Positions 17,439-25,501 of a stretch of DNA of 64,000 nucleotides are shown piece after piece. The notes below the pieces were generated by a model. The model searched no databases, was not told the origin of the DNA, and saw nothing but the letters and a program-made list of their open reading frames with translations. The stretch covers positions 62,001 through 126,000 of the forward strand of contig NZ_JBHEUZ010000005.1 in the NCBI RefSeq assembly GCF_041925275.1, given 5' to 3'. Within the stretch, counting starts at the first letter, position 1, and the number at the start of each line of letters is the position of its first letter. The translations under genes and the position numbers were made by a program. Origin of the DNA: Parapedobacter pyrenivorans_A. Lineage in GTDB: Bacteria; Bacteroidota; Bacteroidia; Sphingobacteriales; Sphingobacteriaceae.

Positions 17439-17792
17439 TTAATCTTTTTTCATCACGTCTTTAATCCGGTCTTCTAGCACGGCTTTATGCCATTCGTCCA
17501 CCATCTTCTTCGCAGTTTCTTCCGCGTCTTTCGGATTGGCCAGTACGGCTTTGATTATCCGTTCGCCGTACTCTCCGTACTTTATCAAGATATCCTCCGA
17601 CTCCACCTGCGCGATGACGTATTCGAGTACGAAGGTGTTGGCCCACCGTGTGGGGGAAAACGGGTCACACATGTATTCGGCTATCGACACATTGTCAATG
17701 AAGTCCTGGACGATTTTTTCCGGACTTAACTTAAAGATGTCACACACCTGTTGGAATTCATGTGTGATGGTAATTTTTTCCAGATTAGTCAT
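17439..17792 (-). CDS. Small unknown protein sharing an N-terminal motif with its upstream neighbour
   Basis: 117 residues, soluble and mostly helical. The segment VCDIFKLSPEKIVQDFIDNVSIAEYMCDPFSPTR can be aligned by eye to residues 17-50 of the 255-residue protein encoded just upstream (SCELIGIAVPDFLQLMVNHFSYAHL). The shared pattern is Cys, then I/L-G or F-K, then P, then F-[IV]-[DN]. The ATG at 17792 overlaps the upstream gene's end by 8 bases, indicating translational coupling; a TTG two codons earlier is also possible. No known domain is recognised. It lies between the 255-residue gene and the SNF2 helicase. Confidence 0.75.
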   Translation of the reverse strand: MTNLEKITITHEFQQVCDIFKLSPEKIVQDFIDNVSIAEYMCDPFSPTRWANTFVLEYVIAQVESEDILIKYGEYGERIIKAVLANPKDAEETAKKMVDEWHKAVLEDRIKDVMKKD

Positions 17793-18552
17793 GGTCAACG
17801 TATGGTTTTTGAGTTTGTTGGTAAATTTCTTCGAGTCGTTCGCGGTACATATCTACACGGTCTTCGACGTTACGATAAAAGAGATAACGAGTTCGAAACT
17901 CCTGTATGTCCCATAGAAAGTATTCCTTAAATGATTGGGAGCCTAGGTATTCCTGGTCCTGAATATCTCCATAGCCGTCCATCACACGTAGGAAAAAGGC
18001 CATAGCGGGGTTAGATGCTTCCTGGTTTAAATGGTATCGCGCGTAGAACTCGGCATACGATATCCGTCGCATCATAGCGTTTAGCAGCTCCGTTGGCGTA
18101 CGTTGGAAGAAGACGGACATACATAAAAATTCTCCACTTAAGTTGATTCTCGTCTCTTCGTCGTAGTAAATTACCCGCTTAACATCTAGCCCCTTTTCGT
18201 AATTCTGCAGAAGTTTGCCTGCAAGTACCTTTACCTTGTTTCTCCGTGCCGGAAAACTGTAATTGCGATTCGTGGAAGTTTTGAGTATCTGCCGGAACAG
18301 TTTCAGGAAACGTTCCTTTTGATTGGCTGACAGATGCTTGGCGGGCTTAATTTCCTTTTCTCCAAGCGAACGTTCCGCCTCCAAAAATGCCTTCGTTACC
18401 ATGTCGTATTCTGAAGTGTCATGCATGTGGAGATGGGCGTAACTGAAATGATTAACCATCAATTGTAGAAAATCAGGAACCGCAATTCCTATCAGTTCGC
18501 AGGAAATTTTGCAGTCTCTCGGTACATCGATAAATGCTGTTTCGACCTTCAT
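17785..18552 (-). CDS. Unknown protein, third gene of the helicase operon
   Basis: 255 residues, soluble, rich in Tyr, Phe and Arg. An N-terminal segment with CELIGIAVPDFLQLMVNHF resembles the start of the small downstream protein. A basic stretch (NRNYSFPARRNKVKVLAGKL) follows at about residue 95, and the C-terminal third (about 160-250) is helical with many aromatic and acidic residues. Its ATG overlaps the preceding stop (18549-18552, ATGA). I do not recognise the family. Its tight coupling on both sides suggests that its product acts with those neighbours. Confidence 0.75.
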   Translation of the reverse strand: MKVETAFIDVPRDCKISCELIGIAVPDFLQLMVNHFSYAHLHMHDTSEYDMVTKAFLEAERSLGEKEIKPAKHLSANQKERFLKLFRQILKTSTNRNYSFPARRNKVKVLAGKLLQNYEKGLDVKRVIYYDEETRINLSGEFLCMSVFFQRTPTELLNAMMRRISYAEFYARYHLNQEASNPAMAFFLRVMDGYGDIQDQEYLGSQSFKEYFLWDIQEFRTRYLFYRNVEDRVDMYRERLEEIYQQTQKPYVDHD

Positions 18553-19262
18553 GATAGTTCATGGAATTTCTGGTGAACGAAATCCGTCGCCGCTTCCAAG
18601 TCCACCCCCGGGTGCAGCGCGTAGCGATAACTATAACTCCGTTGTTTCGTCCGCTTCAAAGGAGCTTTTCCTTTACGTCCAACCAGCTTATAAAGCGCGG
18701 TTTTGAAGTAAATCGGGTCTATTATATTTTCTGACATACGGTCGAGCCGCCTATAGAGTTCTTGTGCCTCAATTGGTTTGTCGAAAAGACCTCTTGTCAA
18801 CATTGTATACAATGCATTTAATGACTGTTGCTGATAAATCGTTACAGAATTCTTATACCTGTATTTACCGATTTCCGGATCCTCTTCACTGAGTTGAAAC
18901 AGGGTTATGCTTTCAAATTGGCTCTTGTAACATTCCATCCGATAGAAAATGGTCTCACCTGCCTTCCAAATATGCATTTCGTGCCGCAATTCCTTTTCTC
19001 CGTGATGTTGGTGCTGAATAAAGGAAGCGTGACGAAAAACCTTACATAACTGACCGTACAACTCTACACCCATATCGAACCGTTTAAACCGCTCTAGATT
19101 CGGGACAAAATCATCATCCTGACCAAGCAGAAAAGACAACTCCTGTGCAGAATAGCCCCAAGCCATACGGTTCAACATCATGCAGTAGATAAAACTGGAA
19201 TAGGTGAGTGAGCATTCCGTGGAAAATACGCTTACCTCGTTGTCAGCAAACAGCTTACTCAC
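18549..19262 (-). CDS. HTH-like protein, paralogue of the protein at 13160-13858
   Basis: 237 residues from a GTG at 19262 that overlaps the upstream stop (GTGA). The longer frame from 19328 would run back through the HEPN gene and begin with a Gly/Arg-rich stretch, so it is rejected. Residues 30-60 (MAWGYSAQELSFLLGQDDDFVPNLERF) look like a degenerate XRE-type helix-turn-helix. The C-terminal part carries a basic patch (GRKGKAPLKRTKQRSYSYRY). The same layout occurs in the operon's sixth gene, so the cluster holds two divergent copies. A DNA- or partner-binding role is inferred. Confidence 0.72.
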   Translation of the reverse strand: MSKLFADNEVSVFSTECSLTYSSFIYCMMLNRMAWGYSAQELSFLLGQDDDFVPNLERFKRFDMGVELYGQLCKVFRHASFIQHQHHGEKELRHEMHIWKAGETIFYRMECYKSQFESITLFQLSEEDPEIGKYRYKNSVTIYQQQSLNALYTMLTRGLFDKPIEAQELYRRLDRMSENIIDPIYFKTALYKLVGRKGKAPLKRTKQRSYSYRYALHPGVDLEAATDFVHQKFHELS

Positions 19263-21016
19263 GCCGACACCCCCTCTCCGGAGTCTACTCCCATCTTCCC
19301 CTCCAACTCCTTCACCACCTCCTCGCAAATCCCCTCAAAGAAATGGGCGATGTCCTTCGCTCGATCTTTGTAAAACGGTTGCGATGTGTCCGATAAGCCT
19401 ATTTCGATGTTTTGCCACCATACCGTGTGCGGGCTTAGTATCAACTGCATGCGTGCTGTTTCGATTTTACTCGCCGGGTATATAAAATCCAGTAGCTTCC
19501 GGCCCGTTACCCCACTCCAATCAATCAATTCCGCTAAATCCACCCCATAAGGCTCAAACCCAACGGCACACCGTAAATAGGTACTGATGCCCACTTCCAG
19601 CAGGTTCCGCAGTAATAAGAAACAGGTGTCAAGCTTCAATGACGGCGCTGACTGAATCAACTCGTTCAAATTGCCCATGCAGGCCTTTGCGTTCTGCCAG
19701 GTTTTTTCAACCCGCTCATACTCGGCTTTCCAATCCACAGCCACCACGTCAAAAGCAGGCTCGAAGGTTGATTTCCTGCGCAAGACCCGCCCCTTGGTCC
19801 ACAGCGTATGGAAAAAGCGATTGCCTTCCGCCAGGTTCTTCTGCACGGTTTTCGTGTTCAGGTAAACCACCATGGCACTGGCTTCTCCCACCTGCATGCA
19901 GCGGAAATGGAACGGCCCTTTGTTGTTCATCAATACGACGAGGTAAAGCTCCACTTTCGACCCGCCCCCGCTCTCCTCCCGCTCTTCTGGGCGAAACAGG
20001 TAATTTCCTGAAAAGCCACCTGTATGGTAGTTCAGCATCATGACCTGTTCGGGATTATGGCTCTGGCGGATCTTATCCAATAGCTTATTGACATCCTGCT
20101 TATACTGCTCCGGCCATGGGAAGCCGTTGAAATCTTCGCAGATAAGCTGTGTGGTGGGGGTAGGGGCAGCCACGGGTTCTTTTGCGGGCTTTGCCGCAGC
20201 TGTTTCGGCCGGCTTTTCCACCTCTTTCGGCAATTGCTCCCGATAAACCTTTACCCGTGCGACCATCGAGGCGACCATTTCATCCATCGCAGCCTTCGCC
20301 TGTTCGCTCTTGTCCAGTAATATACCAAACTCCTCCACTTCGATTTCAATCGACTCTCCCTTCTTTGCCCGCAGATAGCTTTGATCCAATAGGCGGAACA
20401 AATCCACCGATGGGCCGTCATACGGGAAAATCGATTGTAATTGCGGCAGCATGCTGCGGAGGGTTTTAAACAGATGCTCCACATTATGCCCCTTGCCCCC
20501 ATTGATTCCAGCAGTGGCTTGGAAGCCCTTCAGCCGCAGTTCAAGGAATTGGTGCAGCATAAACGTCGCTTGCCCATATTCACCTTTGGCAACAAAGTTG
20601 TCTGCGCCAAGCCGGAAATCGTCCGATGTCTTACGGCATTTTTCATAGTTGAGTTCAGCGAGTTCCAGCAGGCCCGTAACGGTTTTATGGGAAAACAACG
20701 GGTTGCCCTTTTTAGATGCAGCATACAGCTCGTGCTGGGGCAACGATGCATAGGTGTAATACAGGCTCCCCTGTTTCAACTGGTTTTGCCATTCGCCGGT
20801 GAGCACCAGGTCAAATGGGATTTCCTCGCTGTCTGACAGGCATAACGACACCAGGGGTGCCATCGTCTTGGGCGCTATCCCTTTTACCGGGTTGACGACC
20901 AGCAGCAGGTGCGGCCGCTCTTCTTCCAGGTAGGGGTAGGAAAACAGGAAAATACGGTGTAAATCCATGCGCTGGGTCAGCCGCTCGACAAGTTGTTGGT
21001 TGATTACTTCTTTCAT
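19259..21016 (-). CDS. Tandem NTase-like/HEPN-like double protein, first gene of the operon
   Basis: 585 residues in two similar halves joined by an Ala/Pro/Lys/Glu-rich linker (about 270-300). The first half starts like a degenerate nucleotidyltransferase (LVERLTQRMDLHRIFLFSYPYL, then HLLLVVN). It continues into a HEPN-type helical domain (GQATFMLHQFLELRLKGFQATAG, GHNVEHLFKTL, LLDQSYLRAKKGES). The second half repeats this: KLLDKIRQSHNPEQVMMLNYH, then VELYLVVLMNN, then CFLLLRNLLEVGISTYLRCAVG, then DLAELIDWSG. Neither half shows the GS-x10-DxD signature, and I see no clear R-x4-6-H, so it may be a sensor or antitoxin rather than a nuclease. A strong promoter lies at 21048-21079. Confidence 0.78.
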   Translation of the reverse strand: MKEVINQQLVERLTQRMDLHRIFLFSYPYLEEERPHLLLVVNPVKGIAPKTMAPLVSLCLSDSEEIPFDLVLTGEWQNQLKQGSLYYTYASLPQHELYAASKKGNPLFSHKTVTGLLELAELNYEKCRKTSDDFRLGADNFVAKGEYGQATFMLHQFLELRLKGFQATAGINGGKGHNVEHLFKTLRSMLPQLQSIFPYDGPSVDLFRLLDQSYLRAKKGESIEIEVEEFGILLDKSEQAKAAMDEMVASMVARVKVYREQLPKEVEKPAETAAAKPAKEPVAAPTPTTQLICEDFNGFPWPEQYKQDVNKLLDKIRQSHNPEQVMMLNYHTGGFSGNYLFRPEEREESGGGSKVELYLVVLMNNKGPFHFRCMQVGEASAMVVYLNTKTVQKNLAEGNRFFHTLWTKGRVLRRKSTFEPAFDVVAVDWKAEYERVEKTWQNAKACMGNLNELIQSAPSLKLDTCFLLLRNLLEVGISTYLRCAVGFEPYGVDLAELIDWSGVTGRKLLDFIYPASKIETARMQLILSPHTVWWQNIEIGLSDTSQPFYKDRAKDIAHFFEGICEEVVKELEGKMGVDSGEGVSA

Positions 21017-21028
21017 AATGACTTATTG

Positions 21029-21104
21029 TTTGTATAGATTTTCAATACAAACGTAAAGACATTATTTCAATTAACCAAACAATTATTCAGATTTTATATA
21101 CAAA
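21029..21104. promoter_or_regulatory. Three ATACAAA boxes in the divergent promoter region
   Basis: TTTGTAT at 21029-21035 and ATACAAA at 21045-21051 form a 7-bp inverted repeat with a 9-base spacer that overlaps the -7 box and transcription start of the HEPN operon. A third ATACAAA is at 21098-21104, just before the divergent XRE-like gene. This looks like an operator set, and the XRE-like protein is the obvious candidate ligand (inference). Confidence 0.5.
21048..21079 (-). promoter_or_regulatory. Promoter of the seven-gene helicase/HEPN operon
   Basis: Minus strand: TTTG (21079-21076), 20 bases, TACGTTTG (21055-21048), an exact fit to the consensus. Transcription would start near 21042, giving a leader of about 26 bases before the ATG at 21016. 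Confidence 0.7.
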
Positions 21105-21124
21105 ACGTATGTTTACTTGAACAA

Positions 21125-21358
21125 ATGATTAGGAATATGACACTATTGGGCGAAATTTTAGCGAAGCGGTCGGTCAACAAATCGATGGTAGCCCGCCGTA
21201 CGGGGCTAAGCAAAGCACGGATGAATGAACTCACACTAACACCTACGGCCAAGCTGCGTGCAGATGAGCTCTACCTCATCGCGAAAGCGATTGACATGGA
21301 ACCATGTGACCTGTTAAACGCACTCTGCGGGCATTTGGCGTTGAAGGCTGCCAATTGA
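21125..21358 (+). CDS. Small XRE-like HTH regulator
   Basis: 77 residues forming little more than one helix-turn-helix domain: LGEILAKRSVNKSMVARRTGLSKARMNELTL, then ADELYLIAKAIDMEPCDLLNAL. The order and spacing are those of a Cro/CI-type domain. It is transcribed divergently from the HEPN/helicase operon, whose promoter holds the repeated ATACAAA box, so it may repress that operon and itself. A second in-frame ATG lies four codons in. TATGTTTA at 21108-21115 is a near-match to a -7 box, 9 bases upstream of the ATG. Confidence 0.82.
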   Translation: MIRNMTLLGEILAKRSVNKSMVARRTGLSKARMNELTLTPTAKLRADELYLIAKAIDMEPCDLLNALCGHLALKAAN

Positions 21359-21364
21359 CGGGGA

Positions 21365-21396
21365 TTTGGCAAACAACGATTCTTTCTTTAAATTTG
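21365..21396 (+). promoter_or_regulatory. Promoter of the antitoxin/PIN pair
   Basis: TTTG at 21365-21368, 20 bases, TAAATTTG at 21389-21396. The ATG at 21402 follows 5 bases later, again predicting a leaderless or nearly leaderless mRNA. Confidence 0.6.
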
Positions 21397-21401
21397 CTTT
21401 T

Positions 21402-21608
21402 ATGGATACGTTTCTAATTAAGGTACCGGAAAATAAAACCTCGCTGGTGAAAAAGCTACTGAAGGAGCTGGGTGTAAAAGTCACGCGCGAAAGTAAAGCC
21501 ATGATACTTGCCCGGGAAGTCGGCGATTCGATTAAGGCCGGCAATAAACTGACGATGGATGAAATCGTACAGGAAAGCCGCGCCGTGCGCGAAGCCAAGC
21601 CCCAGTAA
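21402..21608 (+). CDS. Antitoxin partner of the PIN toxin
   Basis: 68 residues: MDTFLIKVPENKTSLVKKLLKELGVKVTRES, then a helical C-terminus ending VQESRAVREAKPQ. Small proteins with this opening commonly precede COG1569-type PIN toxins in Bacteroidota. The stop overlaps the toxin ATG by one base (21608), the usual coupling. A TTG 12 codons upstream is in frame but lies at the -33 box, so the ATG is chosen. Confidence 0.75.
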   Translation: MDTFLIKVPENKTSLVKKLLKELGVKVTRESKAMILAREVGDSIKAGNKLTMDEIVQESRAVREAKPQ

Positions 21609-22011
21609 TGATTGTTGTACTGGATTGCAATATATGGATTAGCCTGACTATCAACCGCAGGTTGGATTATATCGTCCGTATGGCGGAAACAGGCATTAGG
21701 ATAGCAAGCTGCAGGGAATTGAGAGCCGAGATTACAGATGTTTTGGCTAGGCCTAAACTTCAAAAATTTGTTCCTCCCGAAAGCGTTGCCAAAGTTGCTG
21801 AATTACATGATTTGTTAGCAAAACCTACAAACTCACCAACATCCCTCAAATCGTATCAGACGGTAAAGACAATTATCTCTTCGCCCTCTGTGCAAAATCA
21901 AATGCAAACTATCTTGTATCGGGGGACAAAGTCGTCTTACAAGTGGGTATCTATGAGAATACAACAATGGTCACGCTTAGTGAACTAGAAGCAATAACCA
22001 ACCAGATATAA
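21608..22011 (+). pseudogene. PIN-domain toxin with an internal frameshift
   Basis: The first 75 codons are a normal PIN start: MIVVLDCNIWISLTINRRLD with the first catalytic Asp, then CRELRAEITDVLARPKLQKFV. After about position 21815 the homologous reading moves to the frame one base back: YKLTNIPQIVSDGKDNYLFA, then NANYLVSGDKVVL, to TAA at 22011. The second part carries the conserved acidic residues (SDGKDN, SGDK) of PIN nucleases. In the original frame the protein ends at 21988 with an unrelated tail lacking them. The shift equals one lost base, perhaps in the AAAA at about 21820. PIN toxins are Mg-dependent RNases, so this copy should be inactive unless the sequence is in error. Confidence 0.8.
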
Positions 22012-22052
22012 ACGTGTTCCTCAAAAATTGGTAATTAATATTCGGAAAAATA

Positions 22053-22880
22053 ATGAAAGCTTCTAAAAGTCAAATTCTATTCCTGTTAATTACGCTCCTC
22101 TGCTGCTCCTTCGGCCAGCCGCAGCAAACTTGGCTCGCGCTCGGCGACTCCATCACATACCTCAACGAACATACCGACGAAACGGGCCACCGCATCACCA
22201 AAGGGTACATGACACTCGTCACAGAAAAACATCCCCACCTCCGTTACATCAACGAAGGGCATAATGGATGGACGGCAGTGCGGATTGCCGAACAGATCGA
22301 TAACCTCGGGCTGGTAAAAGCCGATTATTATACGGTGTTCCTGGGCACCAACGACTGGTGGGCGGGGCTACCCCTTGGGTCAGTGGCTGACTACCGGAAC
22401 AACACCGGCGCCGGTACCACCAGCGGCGCCTTCCGCATCATCACCGATAAGCTCCGGCAGCTGAATCCCGATGCACCCATCATTCTCATAACCCCCATGC
22501 AGCGGGCCGATTTCGTGTATATCAATGACCCTAAAAACAACGCCTGGGGTTCGTATAAACCGAATCGGAATGGCCAGACATTGGAACAGTTCGCTGATAC
22601 CATCGCTGCTATCGGCCACGAAGCTGGTTTCCAGGTGGTCGATCTGTACCACCACCCCAAACTGAAACTCGAAAAGCTGGTGAAGTTCAAGTGGCTGAGG
22701 GAACCCGGAGGTGATGCATACCGTAGGTACCGATATCCGGCATATACGCAAATTCTCTTCAACCCCGAGTCGGATGAGTACCCCTACCCCGAAAAGGCCA
22801 TCGACATGACCTACGACGGACTGCACCCCTCAGATAAAGGGTATCAGGCAATCGCCAATGAACTTTTAAAACATTTTTGA
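22053..22880 (+). CDS. Secreted SGNH/GDSL hydrolase
   Basis: 275 residues with a signal peptide (MKASKSQILFLLITLLCCSFGQ). Block I is LALGDSIT with the nucleophile Ser33, the block II Gly is in NEGHNGWTA, block III is FLGTNDWW, and block V is DGLHPSDKGY with the catalytic Asp and His. It is an esterase, probably on acylated sugars or lipids in the periplasm or outside. The substrate cannot be read from the sequence. The flavoprotein gene starts 49 bases downstream, so the two may share a transcript. Confidence 0.88.
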   Translation: MKASKSQILFLLITLLCCSFGQPQQTWLALGDSITYLNEHTDETGHRITKGYMTLVTEKHPHLRYINEGHNGWTAVRIAEQIDNLGLVKADYYTVFLGTNDWWAGLPLGSVADYRNNTGAGTTSGAFRIITDKLRQLNPDAPIILITPMQRADFVYINDPKNNAWGSYKPNRNGQTLEQFADTIAAIGHEAGFQVVDLYHHPKLKLEKLVKFKWLREPGGDAYRRYRYPAYTQILFNPESDEYPYPEKAIDMTYDGLHPSDKGYQAIANELLKHF

Positions 22881-22929
22881 CCGCCCATTGGTATAGTAAA
22901 CTGACCACCATCTTAAACGGGTAAGCAGT

Positions 22930-24282
22930 ATGGAAACGAAGAAGCACGTCAAGAATTTGATCATCGGTTTTGGCAAGGGCGGAAAAACCTTGGCCGCATT
23001 CCTCGCCAAACGGGGTGAACCCGTGGTGCTTGTAGAGCAGTCGGCCGATATGTACGGTGGCGCCTGTATCAACATTGCCTGCATACCCACAAAATCACTC
23101 ATCGTGGAAGCGGAAAAAGGTACGGACTATCCGCGTGCATACGAAATTAAAGAACAGTTGACGGCTAGCCTGCGGCAAAAAAACTTCGAGAAAATTGCAG
23201 GTCTCGAAAACGCGGAGGTCATAACCGGAAAGGCTGCTTTCGCCTCCCAAAATGAGGTAACCGTGCAGCTGGCGGCAGGTGGGGAAGTCCGGATCGAAGC
23301 AGAACGCATTTTTATCAATACCGGCTCCCAACCAAGCATTCCGCCTATTGAAGGAATAGGCTCCGAAAAGGTATTCACCAGCGCGGGGCTGATCGCCGAA
23401 GCGGGAAGGCCGGAAAAGCTGGTCATCATCGGCGGCGGATTCATCGGGCTGGAGTTTGCCGATATGTTTGCCAAATTCGGCACCCAAGTTACCGTGCTGG
23501 ACAGGCATGCACAATTCCTTCCGGATGAAGACGAGGACATCGCCGGTGAGCTCTTTAAGGTACTGACCGAAAAAACGATACACCTCGTGAATGATGCTAG
23601 CGTAGAAAAAGTGGAAGATGTGAGCAACGGGCTAGTAACAGTTTATTTTACACAAAATGGGCACCAAAAATCGTTAACAGCCAATGCGGTGCTCCTCGCT
23701 ACCGGCCGGAAACCCAGTACCGACGATTTGAACCTCGCCGCTGCGGGCATCCAAACAGACAAGCGAGGATACATACAGGTCGACGACCAGCTGAAAACGA
23801 ACGCACCAAACATCTGGGCAATCGGCGACTGCAATGGTGGGCCGCAGTTTACCTACATTTCGCTGGATGATTTCCGCATCATCCGCAACCAGCTTGCCGG
23901 CAACAAACAATACACTTCGCTGAAGGATAGGCAGCCGTTTCCGACCTGCGTGTTTGTCACCCCACCGTTAGCCCAGGCCGGCCTTCGCGAAAAGGAAGCC
24001 CACAAAAAAGGATACGAGGTAAAAGTGTTTAAAATCCAGGCAAGTACCATCCCTAAGGCTGCCATTTTAAACGAACGGCGGGGGGTACTCAAAGCCGTTG
24101 TTGATGCAAAAACCGACCGCATCCTCGGCTGTACATTCTTCTGCGCGGAGGCGCACGAAATGATCAATACCGTCCAGCTGGCTATTCATGCGGGCGTCAC
24201 TTACGACACATTGGCCAATATGATTTTTACGCACCCCAGCATGACCGAAGCACTGAATGATTTGTTTGTGTCGCCCGCTTAG
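22930..24282 (+). CDS. RclA-like pyridine nucleotide-disulfide oxidoreductase
   Basis: 450 residues. The FAD-binding motif is IIGFGKGGKTLAAFLAKRG, with GFGKxGKT rather than the usual GxGxxG-A, as in E. coli RclA. The redox-active disulfide is Cys46-Cys51 in GGACINIACIPTKSL. The NAD(P)H site is VIIGGGFIGLEFADMFAKFG, ATGRKP and the second FAD site WAIGDCNGG follow, and the C-terminal dimerisation domain has HPSMTEALNDLF. RclA reduces copper(II) and protects against hypochlorous acid in E. coli. The substrate here is unproven; mercuric or other soluble reductases of the family are alternatives. Confidence 0.88.
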   Translation: METKKHVKNLIIGFGKGGKTLAAFLAKRGEPVVLVEQSADMYGGACINIACIPTKSLIVEAEKGTDYPRAYEIKEQLTASLRQKNFEKIAGLENAEVITGKAAFASQNEVTVQLAAGGEVRIEAERIFINTGSQPSIPPIEGIGSEKVFTSAGLIAEAGRPEKLVIIGGGFIGLEFADMFAKFGTQVTVLDRHAQFLPDEDEDIAGELFKVLTEKTIHLVNDASVEKVEDVSNGLVTVYFTQNGHQKSLTANAVLLATGRKPSTDDLNLAAAGIQTDKRGYIQVDDQLKTNAPNIWAIGDCNGGPQFTYISLDDFRIIRNQLAGNKQYTSLKDRQPFPTCVFVTPPLAQAGLREKEAHKKGYEVKVFKIQASTIPKAAILNERRGVLKAVVDAKTDRILGCTFFCAEAHEMINTVQLAIHAGVTYDTLANMIFTHPSMTEALNDLFVSPA

Positions 24283-24318
24283 CCAACGCCAAGCAATAAA
24301 CGCTACAGCATTGTTGCG

Positions 24319-25488
24319 TCATTTGGACGATGCTATCGACATGAAATCCACCTCCAATAATTTCTTTAAGGTCGATTGTGCCCATGCCGCGGGCATGAGC
24401 CGTAGCAACGAATTGCGGACACCGACCATCAGGGGATGGGTGTACTGGGCTGCACGGCCGATTCGCCAGGAAGTTTCGGTGATGTATTTGGTCCGCTTTA
24501 ACCGCCGCTTTTCAAAATTTTTAAACGCATCTTCAACGGTGTCAGCCCGGCTGATTTCGTCGCTTAGCACCGCGACGTCTTCGAGGGCCTGACATGCCCC
24601 CTGTCCCATATTTGGGGTGGTGGCATGGGCAGCATCGCCAATCAGCAGGATGTTACCATAAGCAAAACGCGATAACGGCTTGATATCGATGATATCGTTC
24701 CATATCAGGTCTTCGTCTTTCGTATTCGACAAGATTTCTGGAATGGGATCGTGGTAACGGCTGAAGTGGTGCAGCAAATCACGCACTGAATAATTTTTAT
24801 ATACATTGCTGTTTTGCGGGGCATTGATACATGCGTACCAATAAATGCGCTCTTGGACCAACGGTGTCATTCCAAACCTGCCATTAGGGCCCCAGGTTTC
24901 CGACCCGCGCTGTAACCCGATGGTACCATTGCCTATTGTGGCCCGCCAACAGGTGTAACCCGCGTACCTGGCCACCGAGCCTGGAACCAATTGTTGCCGG
25001 GCAATCGAATTGACACCATCCGCAACGATCAGGTATCGGCAACAGTACCTTGTACCATCTTCGAAACGCAACACGATTCCCTCATCCCGCTGTTCAAGCC
25101 GCTGTAGTCGCTTACCGAGTTGTACTGCCGCCGAAGGTATTTTCCCTTGCAGATAACGATGTAGGTCAGCGCGGTGTACCGTCAGGTTCTTCTGATTGTA
25201 CCGTGTGCTCAGCCTTTGGGTATCGGGTACAATCAGCGCACGGCCTTTGTGATCCAATACTTCATAAGTGTCGGTATAGAAGCCGATACCCTCGACCTCC
25301 TGCCGTAGGCCCAAGTATTCAAATGCCTGCATGGCATTGGCAGCCAAACCAAAACCGGCGCCAATGCCTTTCAGCGCTAGTGCCTGTTCGAAAACAAGAA
25401 AATCCTTTCGGAGTTTATGAAAAGCAACGGCTGCGGATAACCCGGCGACCCCGCCGCCAACAATGGCGTATTCACAATCCAGCTTCAT
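24319..25488 (-). CDS. FAD-dependent aromatic-type monooxygenase
   Basis: 389 residues. The N-terminal Rossmann motif is AIVGGGVAGLSAAVAFHKLRKDFLVFE. The DG motif is YLIVADGVNSIAR, and the GD motif is NILLIGDAAHATTPNMGQGACQALEDV. These are the three hallmarks of class A flavin monooxygenases (UbiH, salicylate hydroxylase, zeaxanthin epoxidase types). The C-terminus has the usual helices. It starts 13 bases after the DUF4197 gene and is probably co-transcribed with it. The substrate is unknown. Confidence 0.88.
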   Translation of the reverse strand: MKLDCEYAIVGGGVAGLSAAVAFHKLRKDFLVFEQALALKGIGAGFGLAANAMQAFEYLGLRQEVEGIGFYTDTYEVLDHKGRALIVPDTQRLSTRYNQKNLTVHRADLHRYLQGKIPSAAVQLGKRLQRLEQRDEGIVLRFEDGTRYCCRYLIVADGVNSIARQQLVPGSVARYAGYTCWRATIGNGTIGLQRGSETWGPNGRFGMTPLVQERIYWYACINAPQNSNVYKNYSVRDLLHHFSRYHDPIPEILSNTKDEDLIWNDIIDIKPLSRFAYGNILLIGDAAHATTPNMGQGACQALEDVAVLSDEISRADTVEDAFKNFEKRRLKRTKYITETSWRIGRAAQYTHPLMVGVRNSLLRLMPAAWAQSTLKKLLEVDFMSIASSK

Positions 25489-25501
25489 GCGGTTCGCAGG
25501 G

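Noticed and set aside
12456..21016. Assignment of the operon to DISARM, Zorya or another named SNF2-containing defence system
   Set aside because: The other hallmark genes of those systems (methyltransferase, phospholipase D-like, ZorAB membrane proteins) are absent.
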